DNA of 64,000 bases from SP5GCR1 sp965199685 (GCA_965199685.1 OZ241323.1:1736001-1800000), one strand, 5' to 3'; positions 1 through 8,969 are shown, counted from the stretch's first letter. Program-made: numbers and translations. Notes: generated by a model not told the origin, from the letters alone.

Positions 1-780
1 GCCTATATCTTGCGCTGCCATACCTGCGCTACAGCTTGCATTAGCGGCGATTGTACTAGAAGAAGTCACATAAGGATAAGTGCCATGATCTATATCAAGC
101 AATGTTCCCTGCGCACCCTCAAATAATATATTTGCCTCTTGTCCAACGAGATGGTGCAGACGATCAGAAACTGAGACTGTCCACGATATAAATTTGTCTT
201 TGTGTTCATATATGAATTCAAGTTCCTCTGCGCAATCCGCAGTCGGCGATTGATAATAGTGCTTCAATACAAAATTATGGTATTCAAACAATTCCTCGGT
301 TTGCTCAACAAAAGCATCCCAATTTTGGAGGTCTCCCAATCGCACTGCCCGTCTTGCCGCCCGATCCTCGTAAGCCGGACCTATGCCCTTGGCAGTAGTG
401 CCTATGGCAGATTTTCCACGTCGCCGTTCACGCGCTTCATCAAGCAGACGATGACATTCCAACACCAGCGGGCAGGCACCCGAAATACGAAGACGCGAGT
501 CAGCCTCTATGCCGATAGCACTTAACCCTTGCATTTCCTCAAGCAAGGCTCGTAGAGATACGACCACACCACTGCAAATAAGACATTCTATATTTTCATG
601 CAATACACCCGATGGTAACAAGTGCAATATATGTTGTTTGCCGTCGACATAAATCGTATGCCCTGCGTTATGACCGCCTTGAAAACGAACAACGGCATCT
701 GAATGTCTGGTGAGGCGATCTACTATTTTACCTTTACCTTCATCCCCCCATTGCAAGCCAACAACTACGACACAAGTCAT
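1..780 (-). CDS. purA: Adenylosuccinate synthetase, N-terminal part (cut by window edge)
   Basis: Catalyses the GTP-dependent condensation of IMP with aspartate, the first committed step of AMP synthesis, in the cytosol. Reading the minus strand from 780 gives 260 codons with no stop. They open MTCVVVVGLQWGDEGKGK, the N-terminal GTP/IMP-binding loop of the family, followed by GGHNAGHT around residue 40 with the catalytic histidine. The usual length is about 430 residues, so roughly 40% of the C-terminus lies beyond the left edge. The start codon overlaps the hisZ stop codon as ATGA, so the two are probably translationally coupled. Gene order hflC-yjeT-hisZ-purA matches many gammaproteobacteria. 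Identification is very secure. Confidence 0.97.
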   Translation of the reverse strand, partial: MTCVVVVGLQWGDEGKGKIVDRLTRHSDAVVRFQGGHNAGHTIYVDGKQHILHLLPSGVLHENIECLICSGVVVSLRALLEEMQGLSAIGIEADSRLRISGACPLVLECHRLLDEARERRRGKSAIGTTAKGIGPAYEDRAARRAVRLGDLQNWDAFVEQTEELFEYHNFVLKHYYQSPTADCAEELEFIYEHKDKFISWTVSVSDRLHHLVGQEANILFEGAQGTLLDIDHGTYPYVTSSSTIAANASCSAGMAAQDIG

Positions 781-1955
781 TTAATAGTCTCTATCGTCCA
801 TTGTCCATCTACTTTGACAAAACGAGCATCGCACCCGTAGTCTTCTGGCTGTTCGCCTCCTAGTTGGGCGACAACCCTATCGCCGTTCGCGCGTGCAGCC
901 TCTACCATTCTTTGCAATACTTCATCTTGATTTCGCGGCGCAAATATAAGTTTTTTATCTTGCAGTGTGCCTGACGCACAATCTTGATTGATATCCAAAA
1001 ACAATTTCATGTCGCCACTAAAACCGACCGCCGGGCGTGCACGACCAAAAGGTTCACCGACACCGTCATAACACCCTCCTCTTGCAACCTCTTTCCTAAT
1101 GTCCAAAACAAAAGCCGAGAAAACAATGCCTGCTTCATAGTGATACGAGGGTAGTTCGGATAGGTCAAAAAGTATTTTATCGGCGTACTCCGACGACTTG
1201 TCGGCAACGACTTGTAGCTCGTCCAGCAACGCCGTCATGTTATCCGATATGCTGCCATAACAACGGCGAGCATCTTTTAGTACGCTTATATCCCCGTGAA
1301 AATCACTAAGGTTGGTGAACCACGTTATCTGTTGTTTAGGAATTCCCGCTGCTTTTAGGTAAGTGTTAATTTCGTGCTTAGCCTTGAAGTGCAACAAAGG
1401 AATTAAATCGGCATTTTGTGTCGGCTGTAATTTTGCTGCTTTGACCAATTCCAAATAAATGCCTACATGCCCCAAAGACAGGAGGCTCTGTGTCGCATCT
1501 GCCAACTTTAGTGTCTTCAACATTAGCCGTATTATCTCAAGCGTACTTTCGATGCTGTCGTGTCCGTAGACCTCGGCACCAAACTGTATCGGAGATCGCG
1601 AAGCCCCGACGCTTTCAGGTTTAGTTTTTAGCACCGTGTCGCAATAGCATAAACGGTTAATTTTATTCCCACTCAGAGCATGCACATCTATGCGGGCAAT
1701 CTGTGGTGTCATATCAGCACGCACACCTAAGGTTTTGCCGCTCAACTGATCGGTTAACTTAAATGTCTGCAACAAAAGCTCATCTTCTTCAGGTGCAACC
1801 AAAGACTCTAAAAACTCAACAAGTGGAGGATTGACTAACTCATAACCCCAACCGTCAAATAAATCTATAATCTGCCGACGCATTGCCTCCAGTCGTCTTG
1901 CCTCTGCAGGCAATATGTCGTCTATATTCTCCGGCAAAATCCACTTTTGGGTCAT
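777..1955 (-). CDS. hisZ: ATP phosphoribosyltransferase regulatory subunit HisZ
   Basis: A class II histidyl-tRNA-synthetase-like protein that lacks aminoacylation activity and partners the short form of HisG, which catalyses the first step of histidine synthesis. The product (392 residues from the ATG at 1955) opens WILPENIDDILPAEARRLEA and carries class II synthetase-like stretches such as GVRADMTPQIARID and AGIVFSAFVLDI. The C-terminal part has GGCYDGVGEPFGRARPAVGF, the HisZ version of the HisRS motif 3 region. A TTG five codons upstream (1970) is possible but would overlap the upstream DUF2065 gene. The ATG leaves a 5-base gap and is preferred. The stop overlaps the purA start. Presence of HisZ implies a short HisG elsewhere in the genome. 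Confidence 0.93.
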   Translation of the reverse strand: MTQKWILPENIDDILPAEARRLEAMRRQIIDLFDGWGYELVNPPLVEFLESLVAPEEDELLLQTFKLTDQLSGKTLGVRADMTPQIARIDVHALSGNKINRLCYCDTVLKTKPESVGASRSPIQFGAEVYGHDSIESTLEIIRLMLKTLKLADATQSLLSLGHVGIYLELVKAAKLQPTQNADLIPLLHFKAKHEINTYLKAAGIPKQQITWFTNLSDFHGDISVLKDARRCYGSISDNMTALLDELQVVADKSSEYADKILFDLSELPSYHYEAGIVFSAFVLDIRKEVARGGCYDGVGEPFGRARPAVGFSGDMKLFLDINQDCASGTLQDKKLIFAPRNQDEVLQRMVEAARANGDRVVAQLGGEQPEDYGCDARFVKVDGQWTIETIK

Positions 1956-1960
1956 GGCTG

Positions 1961-2158
1961 CTATGCCCAACTTCTGGCAACATATACAATTATCAGTCCA
2001 ATCATCATAAGGATTAGGCTTCCCACCCTAAGACGAAAATCACTAAATTCACTTATTCCGATCAATATTTGTTTCCAATATGCGGGTCTGAGAAACGGGA
2101 CGATGCCCTCAAAAACGAGCATCAGTCCGAGTGCGGTAACAAAATCGGTCCAGTCCAT
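1961..2158 (-). CDS. DUF2065 (YjeT-type) small membrane protein
   Basis: A 65-residue protein with two predicted membrane helices. The first is around residues 6-24 (TALGLMLVFEGIVPFL) and the second around residues 46-62 (VGSLILMMIGLIIVYV). Size, helix pattern and position between hflC and the hisZ/purA genes match E. coli YjeT (DUF2065). The cellular role of the family is not established. It sits 5 bases upstream of the hisZ start and about 80 bases downstream of hflC, so it is probably in the same transcript. Confidence 0.85.
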   Translation of the reverse strand: MDWTDFVTALGLMLVFEGIVPFLRPAYWKQILIGISEFSDFRLRVGSLILMMIGLIIVYVARSWA

Positions 2159-2240
2159 CTTTAATGTTTATATATGCCGTATTCGCAAATGTATATCCTT
2201 GTGCAGGAATATACAACGTGCATCATTGTGCATCGTTTTC

Positions 2241-3098
2241 CTATTCTTGGCTTTTTTGATTAAAGTAATTGAAGAAATCGGATTCGGGTTCCAAGATTAG
2301 AGTGTCAGCCCCTCCGAATGAATCTTCGTATGCCCTTATACTGCGAGTGAACGAGTAAAACTCAGGATCCTTGTTGTAAGCATCGGCATATATGTTTGCC
2401 GACTCTGCATCTCCTGCACCACGAATTTTTTCCGACTCGCGATACGCCTCGGCGATGATCGCAATACGCTGACGATCGGCTTCGGCTCGGATGCGCTCTG
2501 CCTGTTCCATACCTCGGGCTCTGAAGTCTCTTGCAACACGATTACGCTCGGCACGCATTCTGGCATAAACGGCATCGCTGACATCGTCGGGTAAATCTAT
2601 ACGGCTGATACGCACATCAACAATCTCTATACCAAGTTCCTTAGCTGTTTCGTTTGATTTGACCCTTAATATATCCATAATCTGGCTACGTTCTCCAGAA
2701 ACCGCCTCCTGTATCGTCCGCTTGCCAAACTCGTTGCGTAGTTGGTCTTTCATAATCTGCGATAAACGACTTAAGGCATTACGCTCGTCGCCTCGCGTAG
2801 CACGATAGTATTGTCCAACATCCAAAATGCGCCACTTTACGAAGAAGTCTACGGTCACATTTTTCTTTTCCACTGTCAAGAAACTCTCGGGTTGTGCATC
2901 AAGCGTTAAGATACGCGCATCAAAAAATCTAGCGTTATTGATCAACGGGAATTTGAAGTGCAGACCTGGTGGAATATCTTCTTTAATGATCTCGCCCAAT
3001 CTAAATAGCAAGGCTTTCTCACGTTGATCTACTACATAGGTTGCGGTATAACCGATAAACAGTACGAGTGCGATAATAAATGGTAAAAATCTTTTCAT
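2241..3098 (-). CDS. hflC: HflC, SPFH-domain modulator of FtsH protease
   Basis: A 285-residue membrane-anchored SPFH/band 7 protein that with HflK forms the large cage around the FtsH protease. One N-terminal membrane segment (FLPFIIALVLFIGYTATYVV) is followed by the band 7 core (REKALLFRLGEI, then GLHFKFPLIN) and a charged helical region rich in RAEADRQRIAIIAEA repeats, predicted to be coiled coil. Its ATG overlaps the hflK stop by one base (TAATG), a standard translational-coupling arrangement. Length is slightly below E. coli HflC (334 residues), but the domain order is complete. Confidence 0.95.
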   Translation of the reverse strand: MKRFLPFIIALVLFIGYTATYVVDQREKALLFRLGEIIKEDIPPGLHFKFPLINNARFFDARILTLDAQPESFLTVEKKNVTVDFFVKWRILDVGQYYRATRGDERNALSRLSQIMKDQLRNEFGKRTIQEAVSGERSQIMDILRVKSNETAKELGIEIVDVRISRIDLPDDVSDAVYARMRAERNRVARDFRARGMEQAERIRAEADRQRIAIIAEAYRESEKIRGAGDAESANIYADAYNKDPEFYSFTRSIRAYEDSFGGADTLILEPESDFFNYFNQKSQE

Positions 3099-4321
3099 TA
3101 TCTACCACCCCCTCTCAACCGCTCCACGCCCGAGCGAATTCTATCGCTCATATTCCTGGTGTTATCATTACCTGAACCAGCAGACTGGGATGCTGAACCC
3201 TGCTGCCGACCCGCGGAGTCTCTTCTCGTCGCATCTTGCATCATTCTATCCAACGGCAGATAAAATACATTGTTACCTTCGTCAACGTTAATCATGACTT
3301 TATTGGATCTTGACAACACCGATTGTATCGATTGCAAATAAAGACGTTCGCGCGTCACTTCGGGTGCTTTGCGATACTCGTCGTATAGTTTGGTAAAGCG
3401 TTCGGCTTCACCCTTGGAATTCTCAACTACTCTTTCTCTATAGGCATTCGCCTCTGCCATCATGCGTGCCGCTTCACCACGTGCTTGCGGGATTATGCCA
3501 TTGGAATAAGCCTCGGCCTCGTTGATAAACCGAATCTCATCCTCGCGTGCTTTGATGGCATCTGCAAAAGAACCTTGCACCGCAGCGGGCGGTTGCGACT
3601 GCTGCAAATTAACATTAAGAACGATTAAACCGGCGACATAGTCGTCCAATATAGACTGCATCAAAACCTTCGTCTTAGCAGCGATATCGGCGCGCCCCTC
3701 ACCAAGAATAAAATCCATACTATTCTTGCCGATTACTTCACGCAACGCACTTTCCATTACCTGAAAAAGTGTTCCTCGAGATTGATCCGCTCTATCGTTG
3801 TCTATGTCGGGCAAGCGTACGTTAAAAAGATAATTGGCAGCATCCTTAACACGGTATTGCACAGCCAATTCTACTTCAACGATGTTTTCGTCTTGGGTTA
3901 GCATAGAGACTTTATTTTGTGCCGATCGCACCTTGCCCACATCCACTTTTTCAACTGTCTCAACCGGAAATGGGATGTGCCAATGCGGGCCTGGTAAAGT
4001 CATATCGCTATACTCACCAAAGCGCAAAATAACACCCCGCTGACCTTCGCTAACAATATAAATACCGGAAAGTACCCAAGCAACGAAAACCACACCTAGT
4101 ATTAATGAGAAATTAAACGAGTTGGATTTACCGAATCCAGAACCAAAGCTCGGCCTTTTTCTTTGCGGAGGTTCATTTGACGATGAACCAGGTCTTTGGG
4201 ATTTATTTTTCTTAGAACCAAAAATAACGCCTAATAAATCCATTAAGTCAGGAGGACCTCCCGATGAACTATCTTTTTTATCGGATCTATTCGTCCTATC
4301 TTTATCTTCGCTCCAAGGCAT
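3098..4321 (-). CDS. hflK: HflK, SPFH-domain modulator of FtsH protease
   Basis: A 407-residue partner of HflC. The N-terminal 65 residues are polar and low-complexity, including GGPPDLMDLLGVIFGSKK. One membrane helix (SLILGVVFVAWVLSGIYIV) follows, then the band 7 domain (SEGQRGVILRFGEYSD) and the assembly helices (RGEAARMMAEANAYRERVVE). The tail is Gly/Ser/Arg-rich. In most gammaproteobacteria hflX lies directly upstream. Here an IS481-like element separates them, so hflK-hflC may depend on a promoter in the 67-base gap at 4322-4388 or on read-through from the insertion element. Confidence 0.95.
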   Translation of the reverse strand: MPWSEDKDRTNRSDKKDSSSGGPPDLMDLLGVIFGSKKNKSQRPGSSSNEPPQRKRPSFGSGFGKSNSFNFSLILGVVFVAWVLSGIYIVSEGQRGVILRFGEYSDMTLPGPHWHIPFPVETVEKVDVGKVRSAQNKVSMLTQDENIVEVELAVQYRVKDAANYLFNVRLPDIDNDRADQSRGTLFQVMESALREVIGKNSMDFILGEGRADIAAKTKVLMQSILDDYVAGLIVLNVNLQQSQPPAAVQGSFADAIKAREDEIRFINEAEAYSNGIIPQARGEAARMMAEANAYRERVVENSKGEAERFTKLYDEYRKAPEVTRERLYLQSIQSVLSRSNKVMINVDEGNNVFYLPLDRMMQDATRRDSAGRQQGSASQSAGSGNDNTRNMSDRIRSGVERLRGGGR

Positions 4322-4388
4322 GTTTTACAGTTAAATTAAAATTGTTTGTTCGGGATTGCTTACAAAGCCATCAATTAATAAAAGGTGA

Positions 4389-5459
4389 TTATATCATCCC
4401 CATAATAATAATGAAAGAACCTGTACGATGCCATGACATATTAGACAAATAGGGGCAAAAAGAAGCAAGCTGTTTTACCGGTGTTTTATAGTCTAGGCTT
4501 TGGTGCGGCCTTCTGAAGTTATACCGACCAAGATATTCAAATAATACGTCATTAAAAAGTGCCAAATCTTCCTCCAGAATATCCACATGATGTGCCACAA
4601 ACTCCTCTTGAATAGTACGGTTAAATCTCTCGTCTATGGCATTCATTTTAGGGCAACGAGGATAAGTATAACAGTGTTTAATGTTGTGTTGTTGTAGATA
4701 CGCATCAAAGTCTCCTTGAAACTCACTGCCGTTATCGGTCAGTACTTGAGAGATGTTGCCAGGGAATACCGCATGCACCAACTTGGCAAATGCCGCAGCA
4801 TTTTTACTATTGGCGCGTGGGCACGCGATGGCAATGGCGAAACGGCTGTAGTGATCGATCGCAGTAAACAGATAATAGCGGGTTTGACCAACGAAATAAT
4901 GGATGGTGTCCATAGCCATGCAGTCTCCGGGGAATTCGGCTTTAGCACCTTTGCCGATACGAGCGCGTGGTGTAGCAGCCTTGCTTTTGCGTGTTCTGCC
5001 AGAGATGGTCGGCGGTGAGCAGCGCATTTTATCGGCTGCATCGGCAATCAATCGTGCGATGGTGCGAGGCTTCGGACACTTCAGTTCTCGTTGCTCACAC
5101 CACGGCTTTAAGAAGTAATAAATCTTCGGTGCACCCATATTGGGATAGCTGTGTCGCAGTCGCCTAATCTCGTCAGTGATGCGAGTAGACCAATTACGAC
5201 GGCGACGCTGGTGAGGTGCTTTACTTGCATCCTGCAAAGCCGATACGCCGCACTCATTAAAGTGCTTTCTCCACAGATATAGGGTCGCACGGCTCACCTT
5301 ATAAAAGTCTAGCGTCGCAATTAAACCGTGTTTTTCCCAGAGCTCTAAAGCCTCAAGTTTTTGTTTAGCATCAGTAGCCATCATAGCCTCCCACTTATTA
5401 GAAAAAGAGGCTATTTTATAAAATCCTTTAATGCGATAGCCGAGGTGCTGATATTTCAT
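4389..5459 (-). CDS. IS481-like DDE transposase
   Basis: A 356-residue integrase-core transposase. The N-terminal 90 residues form a helix-turn-helix (HGLIATLDFYKVSRATLYLW) with a basic linker (HQRRRRNW). The rve core has the three acidic residues in order: D in MAMDTIHYF, D in VLTDNGSEF and E in MNAIDERFNRTIQEEF, with the YNFRRPHQSL segment near the end typical of the family. The frame is intact, so the enzyme could be active. The last residues (MSWHRTGSFIIIMGMI) run across the left terminal repeat. The gene lies in the same orientation as hflX and hflK and interrupts that operon. Confidence 0.9.
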   Translation of the reverse strand: MKYQHLGYRIKGFYKIASFSNKWEAMMATDAKQKLEALELWEKHGLIATLDFYKVSRATLYLWRKHFNECGVSALQDASKAPHQRRRRNWSTRITDEIRRLRHSYPNMGAPKIYYFLKPWCEQRELKCPKPRTIARLIADAADKMRCSPPTISGRTRKSKAATPRARIGKGAKAEFPGDCMAMDTIHYFVGQTRYYLFTAIDHYSRFAIAIACPRANSKNAAAFAKLVHAVFPGNISQVLTDNGSEFQGDFDAYLQQHNIKHCYTYPRCPKMNAIDERFNRTIQEEFVAHHVDILEEDLALFNDVLFEYLGRYNFRRPHQSLDYKTPVKQLASFCPYLSNMSWHRTGSFIIIMGMI

Positions 5460-5465
5460 GTCGTC
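4427..5465 (-). mobile_element. IS481-like insertion sequence between hflX and hflK
   Basis: The ends were estimated from an imperfect inverted repeat: 4427-4444 (GATGCCATGACATATTAG) against the complement of 5448-5465, with about 14 of 18 positions matching. The true termini may lie some bases further out, and no target duplication could be identified. The element contains a single transposase gene and splits the conserved hflX-hflK pair. Confidence 0.6.
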
Positions 5466-5486
5466 TAGCTTGATTTTTTGGGGATT

Positions 5487-5520
5487 TTCCCGCTAGAAAA
5501 AGTACTTTTTCTAGCGGGAA
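5487..5520. repeat. Perfect 34-bp palindrome
   Basis: The half TTCCCGCTAGAAAAAGT (5487-5503) is followed directly by its exact reverse complement (5504-5520), with no loop. It lies just beyond the right end of the IS481-like element and downstream of hflX. There is no T-run on either side, so it is not a standard intrinsic terminator. It could be a protein-binding dyad or a scar associated with the insertion element. Confidence 0.8.
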
Positions 5521-5703
5521 GATTAGGTTCTAAAGAGTCCAATATGTATCTGGCATTATTCAGAACCATATTTTTCTTTTCTAGAGAGGTGGCGGATGGA
5601 GTCCGACAGAGTAGTTGGGGTATGTCTGTACCAGCTTATTCCTCTCCTCTGGAGGGGTGGTCTGCGCGTGCCGACCCGTACAATCATCCCATTCATGCAA
5701 GGT
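5521..5703. other. Intergenic stretch with a fragment of the dispersed repeat
   Basis: No gene is seen. The part around 5640-5665 (CTCCTCTGGAGGGGTGGTCT) matches the hairpin module found at 12226, 36727, 42590, 45400 and 57390. Confidence 0.5.
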
Positions 5704-6966
5704 TTATCCTACTTTTGATTGCAAGCGATGTACATCAGTTTGTTCTAGACTCAATTCCAACAGCCATCCCTGTCCGGGTATATAACGATCATTAACAACT
5801 CTTTTGTTGTCGTACAAAGACGCGCGTATGGCACCGGCATCAGGCGGCAAACATAATCTATATAGGGTTTTCTTCGCGGCGATTTCGCGTTGCAATGCAT
5901 GCCGTAAAAGATCTATCCCCGTACCTTCTAGTGCACTGATGTAAACAGCCCTATCAAAAGCATCACCGTTGGAACCTATCGCTGCCTTCGTATCATCTAG
6001 CCGATCTATTTTGTTCATTATCCTGATGCGTTTAATATTGCCTGCTCCGATTTTATCTAGAACCTGCTCCACGCAGCGACGTTTCTCCAGCCGTTGTGGG
6101 TCAGAGGCATCTTCCACACATAAAATCAAATCGGCATTGCGAACTTCAACCAGAGTTGCATTAAATGCGTCTATCAATTCATGGGGCAAATTTCGTATGA
6201 AGCCTACGGTATCCGACACCAACACCGTGCAGTCCTCCAATTCCAAACGCCGAGTAACAAGATCTAATGTCGCAAAGAGCATGTCGGCGGAATCCACATT
6301 AGCCGAGGTCAGGGCATTGAACAAAGTAGATTTTCCGGTATTGGTATAACCGACCAAGGCTATAAGCGGCAAAGCATTTTTTTGGCGATTTCGCCTGCGT
6401 TGCTCGTGTTGATGTTTGATACTTTTGAGTTCTTTTTTAATGGTTGCAACGCGCCGTTTTAATAGTCGACGGTCAGTCTCTAACTGTTTCTCACCAGGAC
6501 CGCGCAACCCTATACCTCCTTTTTGACGCTCCAAGTGCGTCCAACCGCGCACCAAATGTGTGGCAAAGTATTCCAACTGTGCCAGTTCAACCTGTAATTT
6601 GCCCTCGTACGATCGCGCCCTTTGTGCAAATATATCAAGTATCAAACCCGTATAAGTGATGACTCGGGTGCAGGTATGTTGCTCTAGATTACGTATCTGA
6701 CCGGGGCTTAAATCCCGATCTATTATGGTCAAACTTATATCATGTGCTTGCGCTAGTTCGCAAAGTTCGGAAGCCTTGCCCGAACCAATGAGATATTTAG
6801 AATCCGGACGATTCCGACGAACATTCATTACAAGCTCTGCATGAATTCCAGCAGAGGCAACGAGCTCACGAAATTCCTCTAAATGCCTAGTATCTTTGCG
6901 CTCTCTTCCAAAACTTGTGCTGAGCAATATCGCCGACTCGGATAAAAATTGATGCGCTTCTCTCAT
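5704..6966 (-). CDS. hflX: Ribosome-associated GTPase HflX
   Basis: A 420-residue translational GTPase that splits stalled ribosomes. The N-terminal HflX domain contains SGKASELCELAQAHD and the linker RGPGEKQLETDRRLLKRR. The G domain follows: G1 GYTNTGKSTLFN, G3 DTVGFIRNLP, G4 NKID and G5 ISALEGTG. Length and motif order are normal. It opens the hflX-hflK-hflC cluster, but the IS481-like element now lies downstream. Hfq, which commonly precedes hflX, is not present; a type II restriction-modification pair lies upstream in the opposite direction. Confidence 0.96.
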   Translation of the reverse strand: MREAHQFLSESAILLSTSFGRERKDTRHLEEFRELVASAGIHAELVMNVRRNRPDSKYLIGSGKASELCELAQAHDISLTIIDRDLSPGQIRNLEQHTCTRVITYTGLILDIFAQRARSYEGKLQVELAQLEYFATHLVRGWTHLERQKGGIGLRGPGEKQLETDRRLLKRRVATIKKELKSIKHQHEQRRRNRQKNALPLIALVGYTNTGKSTLFNALTSANVDSADMLFATLDLVTRRLELEDCTVLVSDTVGFIRNLPHELIDAFNATLVEVRNADLILCVEDASDPQRLEKRRCVEQVLDKIGAGNIKRIRIMNKIDRLDDTKAAIGSNGDAFDRAVYISALEGTGIDLLRHALQREIAAKKTLYRLCLPPDAGAIRASLYDNKRVVNDRYIPGQGWLLELSLEQTDVHRLQSKVG

Positions 6967-7102
6967 GTTAGGTAAATATTAGCTAGGATTTGTCTATTAT
7001 GCAAGTTATTCTCTTCTTGTAGAAAGGTTACTAAAAAATAACAGATAGTCCCGACACTTTCCTGTAAAATTATCTGATAACAAATGTTAAAGAGGTATAC
7101 AG

Positions 7103-7183
7103 ATGTCAGAAAGTTCAAAAAGGAAACAATTGACTTATAGAAATCCGATTACTAATAGCGGCACAGACCCTAGAGCGAGGTAG
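7103..7183 (+). CDS. Small 26-residue ORF upstream of the type II methyltransferase
   Basis: The ATG at 7103 opens MSESSKRKQLTYRNPITNSG and the frame closes at TAG 7181-7183, a few bases before the methyltransferase start. An AGAGG is present 7 bases upstream (7091-7095), a plausible ribosome binding site. It is basic and matches nothing I recognise. It could be a leader peptide coupling translation to the methyltransferase, a remnant of a longer gene, or chance. It is too short to be a conventional restriction-modification controller (C) protein. Confidence 0.35.
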   Translation: MSESSKRKQLTYRNPITNSGTDPRAR

Positions 7184-7188
7184 TGTTT

Positions 7189-8052
7189 ATGGATGTTCAA
7201 ATTATCAATGACGATTGCAAACAGTACCTACTTAATGCTGATAGCAACTCCACAAAATTTGATTTCACTTTTCTTGATCCGCCATTCAATCAGGGAAAAA
7301 ATTATAGAAACCACAACGATTGCATGTTAAGCGACGAATACTGGAATTGGATGAGAGACATTTGTAGCTGTGTTTACAATCTTTCTTCGCCTGGTGCTGC
7401 TATTTATTTTATGCAACGCGAAAAAAATGCAGAGTATGTAATGAAGGTTTTAAGGGAATCCGGATGGGTTTTTCAGAATTTAATTGCTTGGCGAAAAAAA
7501 ACTTCTGCGATACCAAGCACCATACGCTATAGCAAGTCGTTCCAAATCATTATTTATGCTACAAAAGGGAATCGCCCTCGAGTCTTTAATAGATTGAGAA
7601 TCGACCCACCGTTAATCAACGGCTATGCACCACGCAACAATGGGATTTTCGTGCCTGATGTATGGGATGACATTCGTGAACTCACCTCTGGTTATTTTGC
7701 TGGTGATGAAGCATTGCGTTCTAAAGATGGGGAACGCGCGCATAAACAGCAATCGCCTATTGCATTACTACTTAGAATGGTGTTAGCGTCAACTGCTCCT
7801 GGAGATTGTGTTTTTGATCCATTTTGTGGAACCGGAACAACCTTAGTGGTTGCTTCGCAACTGGGACGCCATTCTATCGGAGTGGAAAAAGACTCGGTCA
7901 ACATAAATCACATCAAACAGCGTTTGAACCACATAAGACCATCTGATTCGCTGATAAAACATCGGGCAGTATATGCCTGCACTCCGGATCTTAATGAGAT
8001 ATGGCCGACTAAAACGGCAATTCATACGCAACCACAATTAGCAATTAGTTGA
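7189..8052 (+). CDS. Type II DNA methyltransferase, beta class (N4-C or N6-A)
   Basis: A 287-residue site-specific DNA amino-methyltransferase. The catalytic motif IV, LDPPFNQGK, is at residues 29-37. The S-adenosylmethionine-binding motif, VFDPFCGTGTTLVVASQLG, comes after it near residue 205. That order, catalytic motif first, defines the beta class; from sequence alone N4-cytosine and N6-adenine cannot be separated. The ATG at 7189 is preferred over the GTG at 7183 because GAGG (7176-7179) has proper spacing only to the ATG. Its stop overlaps the TTG start of the next gene. It presumably protects DNA from the adjacent endonuclease. Confidence 0.88.
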   Translation: MDVQIINDDCKQYLLNADSNSTKFDFTFLDPPFNQGKNYRNHNDCMLSDEYWNWMRDICSCVYNLSSPGAAIYFMQREKNAEYVMKVLRESGWVFQNLIAWRKKTSAIPSTIRYSKSFQIIIYATKGNRPRVFNRLRIDPPLINGYAPRNNGIFVPDVWDDIRELTSGYFAGDEALRSKDGERAHKQQSPIALLLRMVLASTAPGDCVFDPFCGTGTTLVVASQLGRHSIGVEKDSVNINHIKQRLNHIRPSDSLIKHRAVYACTPDLNEIWPTKTAIHTQPQLAIS

Positions 8053-8945
8053 GTAATCAAATTCACTCTTCCATCTTCCATTTTTTTGTATTCCTGATGG
8101 GGCGCAGAGGATATTTCGTACAAGAAAATAACCTAGAAGATTTTGCTTATCCCGAAGAGATGATTGCTGCCAGATCAAAATCAGGATTTCCTGATTTTGT
8201 ACTCAAAATAAGTGGTGATAGCCGGTACTCCGGAGGTGAGTTTATTGAATTGAAAGATACGAAATCACACAGTATTGCCTCATTCAACTCAACAATCCCC
8301 AGTGCAAAAAAGTGTATTGACGATTTACCAAAAAACATTCAGAAAATATTGATTGAGTCCGGCGAGGTGAAGGAAACAATGCCAGAGAGAGATGTCTATT
8401 ACTTAATCCGAGGGGTCAAACAATCGGCATCTTACCCACTGTCTAAAACAATATTAGTCGGTGGGGCTTTCTTTGAAACTATGTCGGTTAACGAAGTTTT
8501 AACCAATGCATTTAATCAGGTTGCATTAGACTCTGTGTCGGATGAGTCTATCTTGGCAAGTCTTTCGGAAAATTTCAGTGTGCAGCAATCCAAATTTGCC
8601 GAAACTAGAACGGTTGGAAAATCAGCCATTTCGGTGCGTTTTAGAGTGATGGCTCAGGCTGACCCTCGTGCAAACCTATTAAACGAGAACAAATACCCAA
8701 TGATTGGAAATAACACCTTGACATTTTTGCATCATGAGAAACCGACAAAAATTAATCAACAATCACTGATTATGCATGATTGGGAGTCGGCACCTTCACA
8801 AGTCAAAAAATGCACAGGGTATCAGAAACTGAATCATGCGTACGACGACATAGATGCATCTCTGAAATCAAACACTCAGGTGTCAATAATGAATCACCCA
8901 TTAAACGGACCCTTTTTTATGGCTCAAGCATCTATTCACCCATAA
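8049..8945 (+). CDS. Probable type II restriction endonuclease, PD-(D/E)XK fold
   Basis: A 298-residue protein encoded immediately downstream of the methyltransferase with a TTGA stop/start overlap. A PD-(D/E)XK nuclease signature is visible: P48-D49 in GFPDFVLKI and E67-x-K69 in EFIELKDTKS. I do not recognise the specificity family, so the recognition sequence cannot be stated. The start is TTG at 8049; the next ATG in frame (8097) would shorten the protein by 16 residues and lose the coupling. Function is inferred from the nuclease motif plus the position next to an orphan-free methyltransferase. Confidence 0.72.
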   Translation: MSNQIHSSIFHFFVFLMGRRGYFVQENNLEDFAYPEEMIAARSKSGFPDFVLKISGDSRYSGGEFIELKDTKSHSIASFNSTIPSAKKCIDDLPKNIQKILIESGEVKETMPERDVYYLIRGVKQSASYPLSKTILVGGAFFETMSVNEVLTNAFNQVALDSVSDESILASLSENFSVQQSKFAETRTVGKSAISVRFRVMAQADPRANLLNENKYPMIGNNTLTFLHHEKPTKINQQSLIMHDWESAPSQVKKCTGYQKLNHAYDDIDASLKSNTQVSIMNHPLNGPFFMAQASIHP

Positions 8946-8969
8946 GCGGTTAGTTTGGCATGAGCATGT

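Noticed and set aside
2827..3027. Plus-strand frames inside hflC, secA, thiC, glyS and similar genes
   Set aside because: They are antisense or out-of-frame shadows of well-supported genes, with no independent start signals or recognisable domains.
5487..5520. Intrinsic terminator for hflX
   Set aside because: The stem is perfect but has no loop and no T-run on either strand, so it was listed as a palindrome only.
6967..7102. Expected hfq gene upstream of hflX
   Set aside because: The stretch is too short and contains no Hfq-like frame on either strand; restriction genes follow directly.
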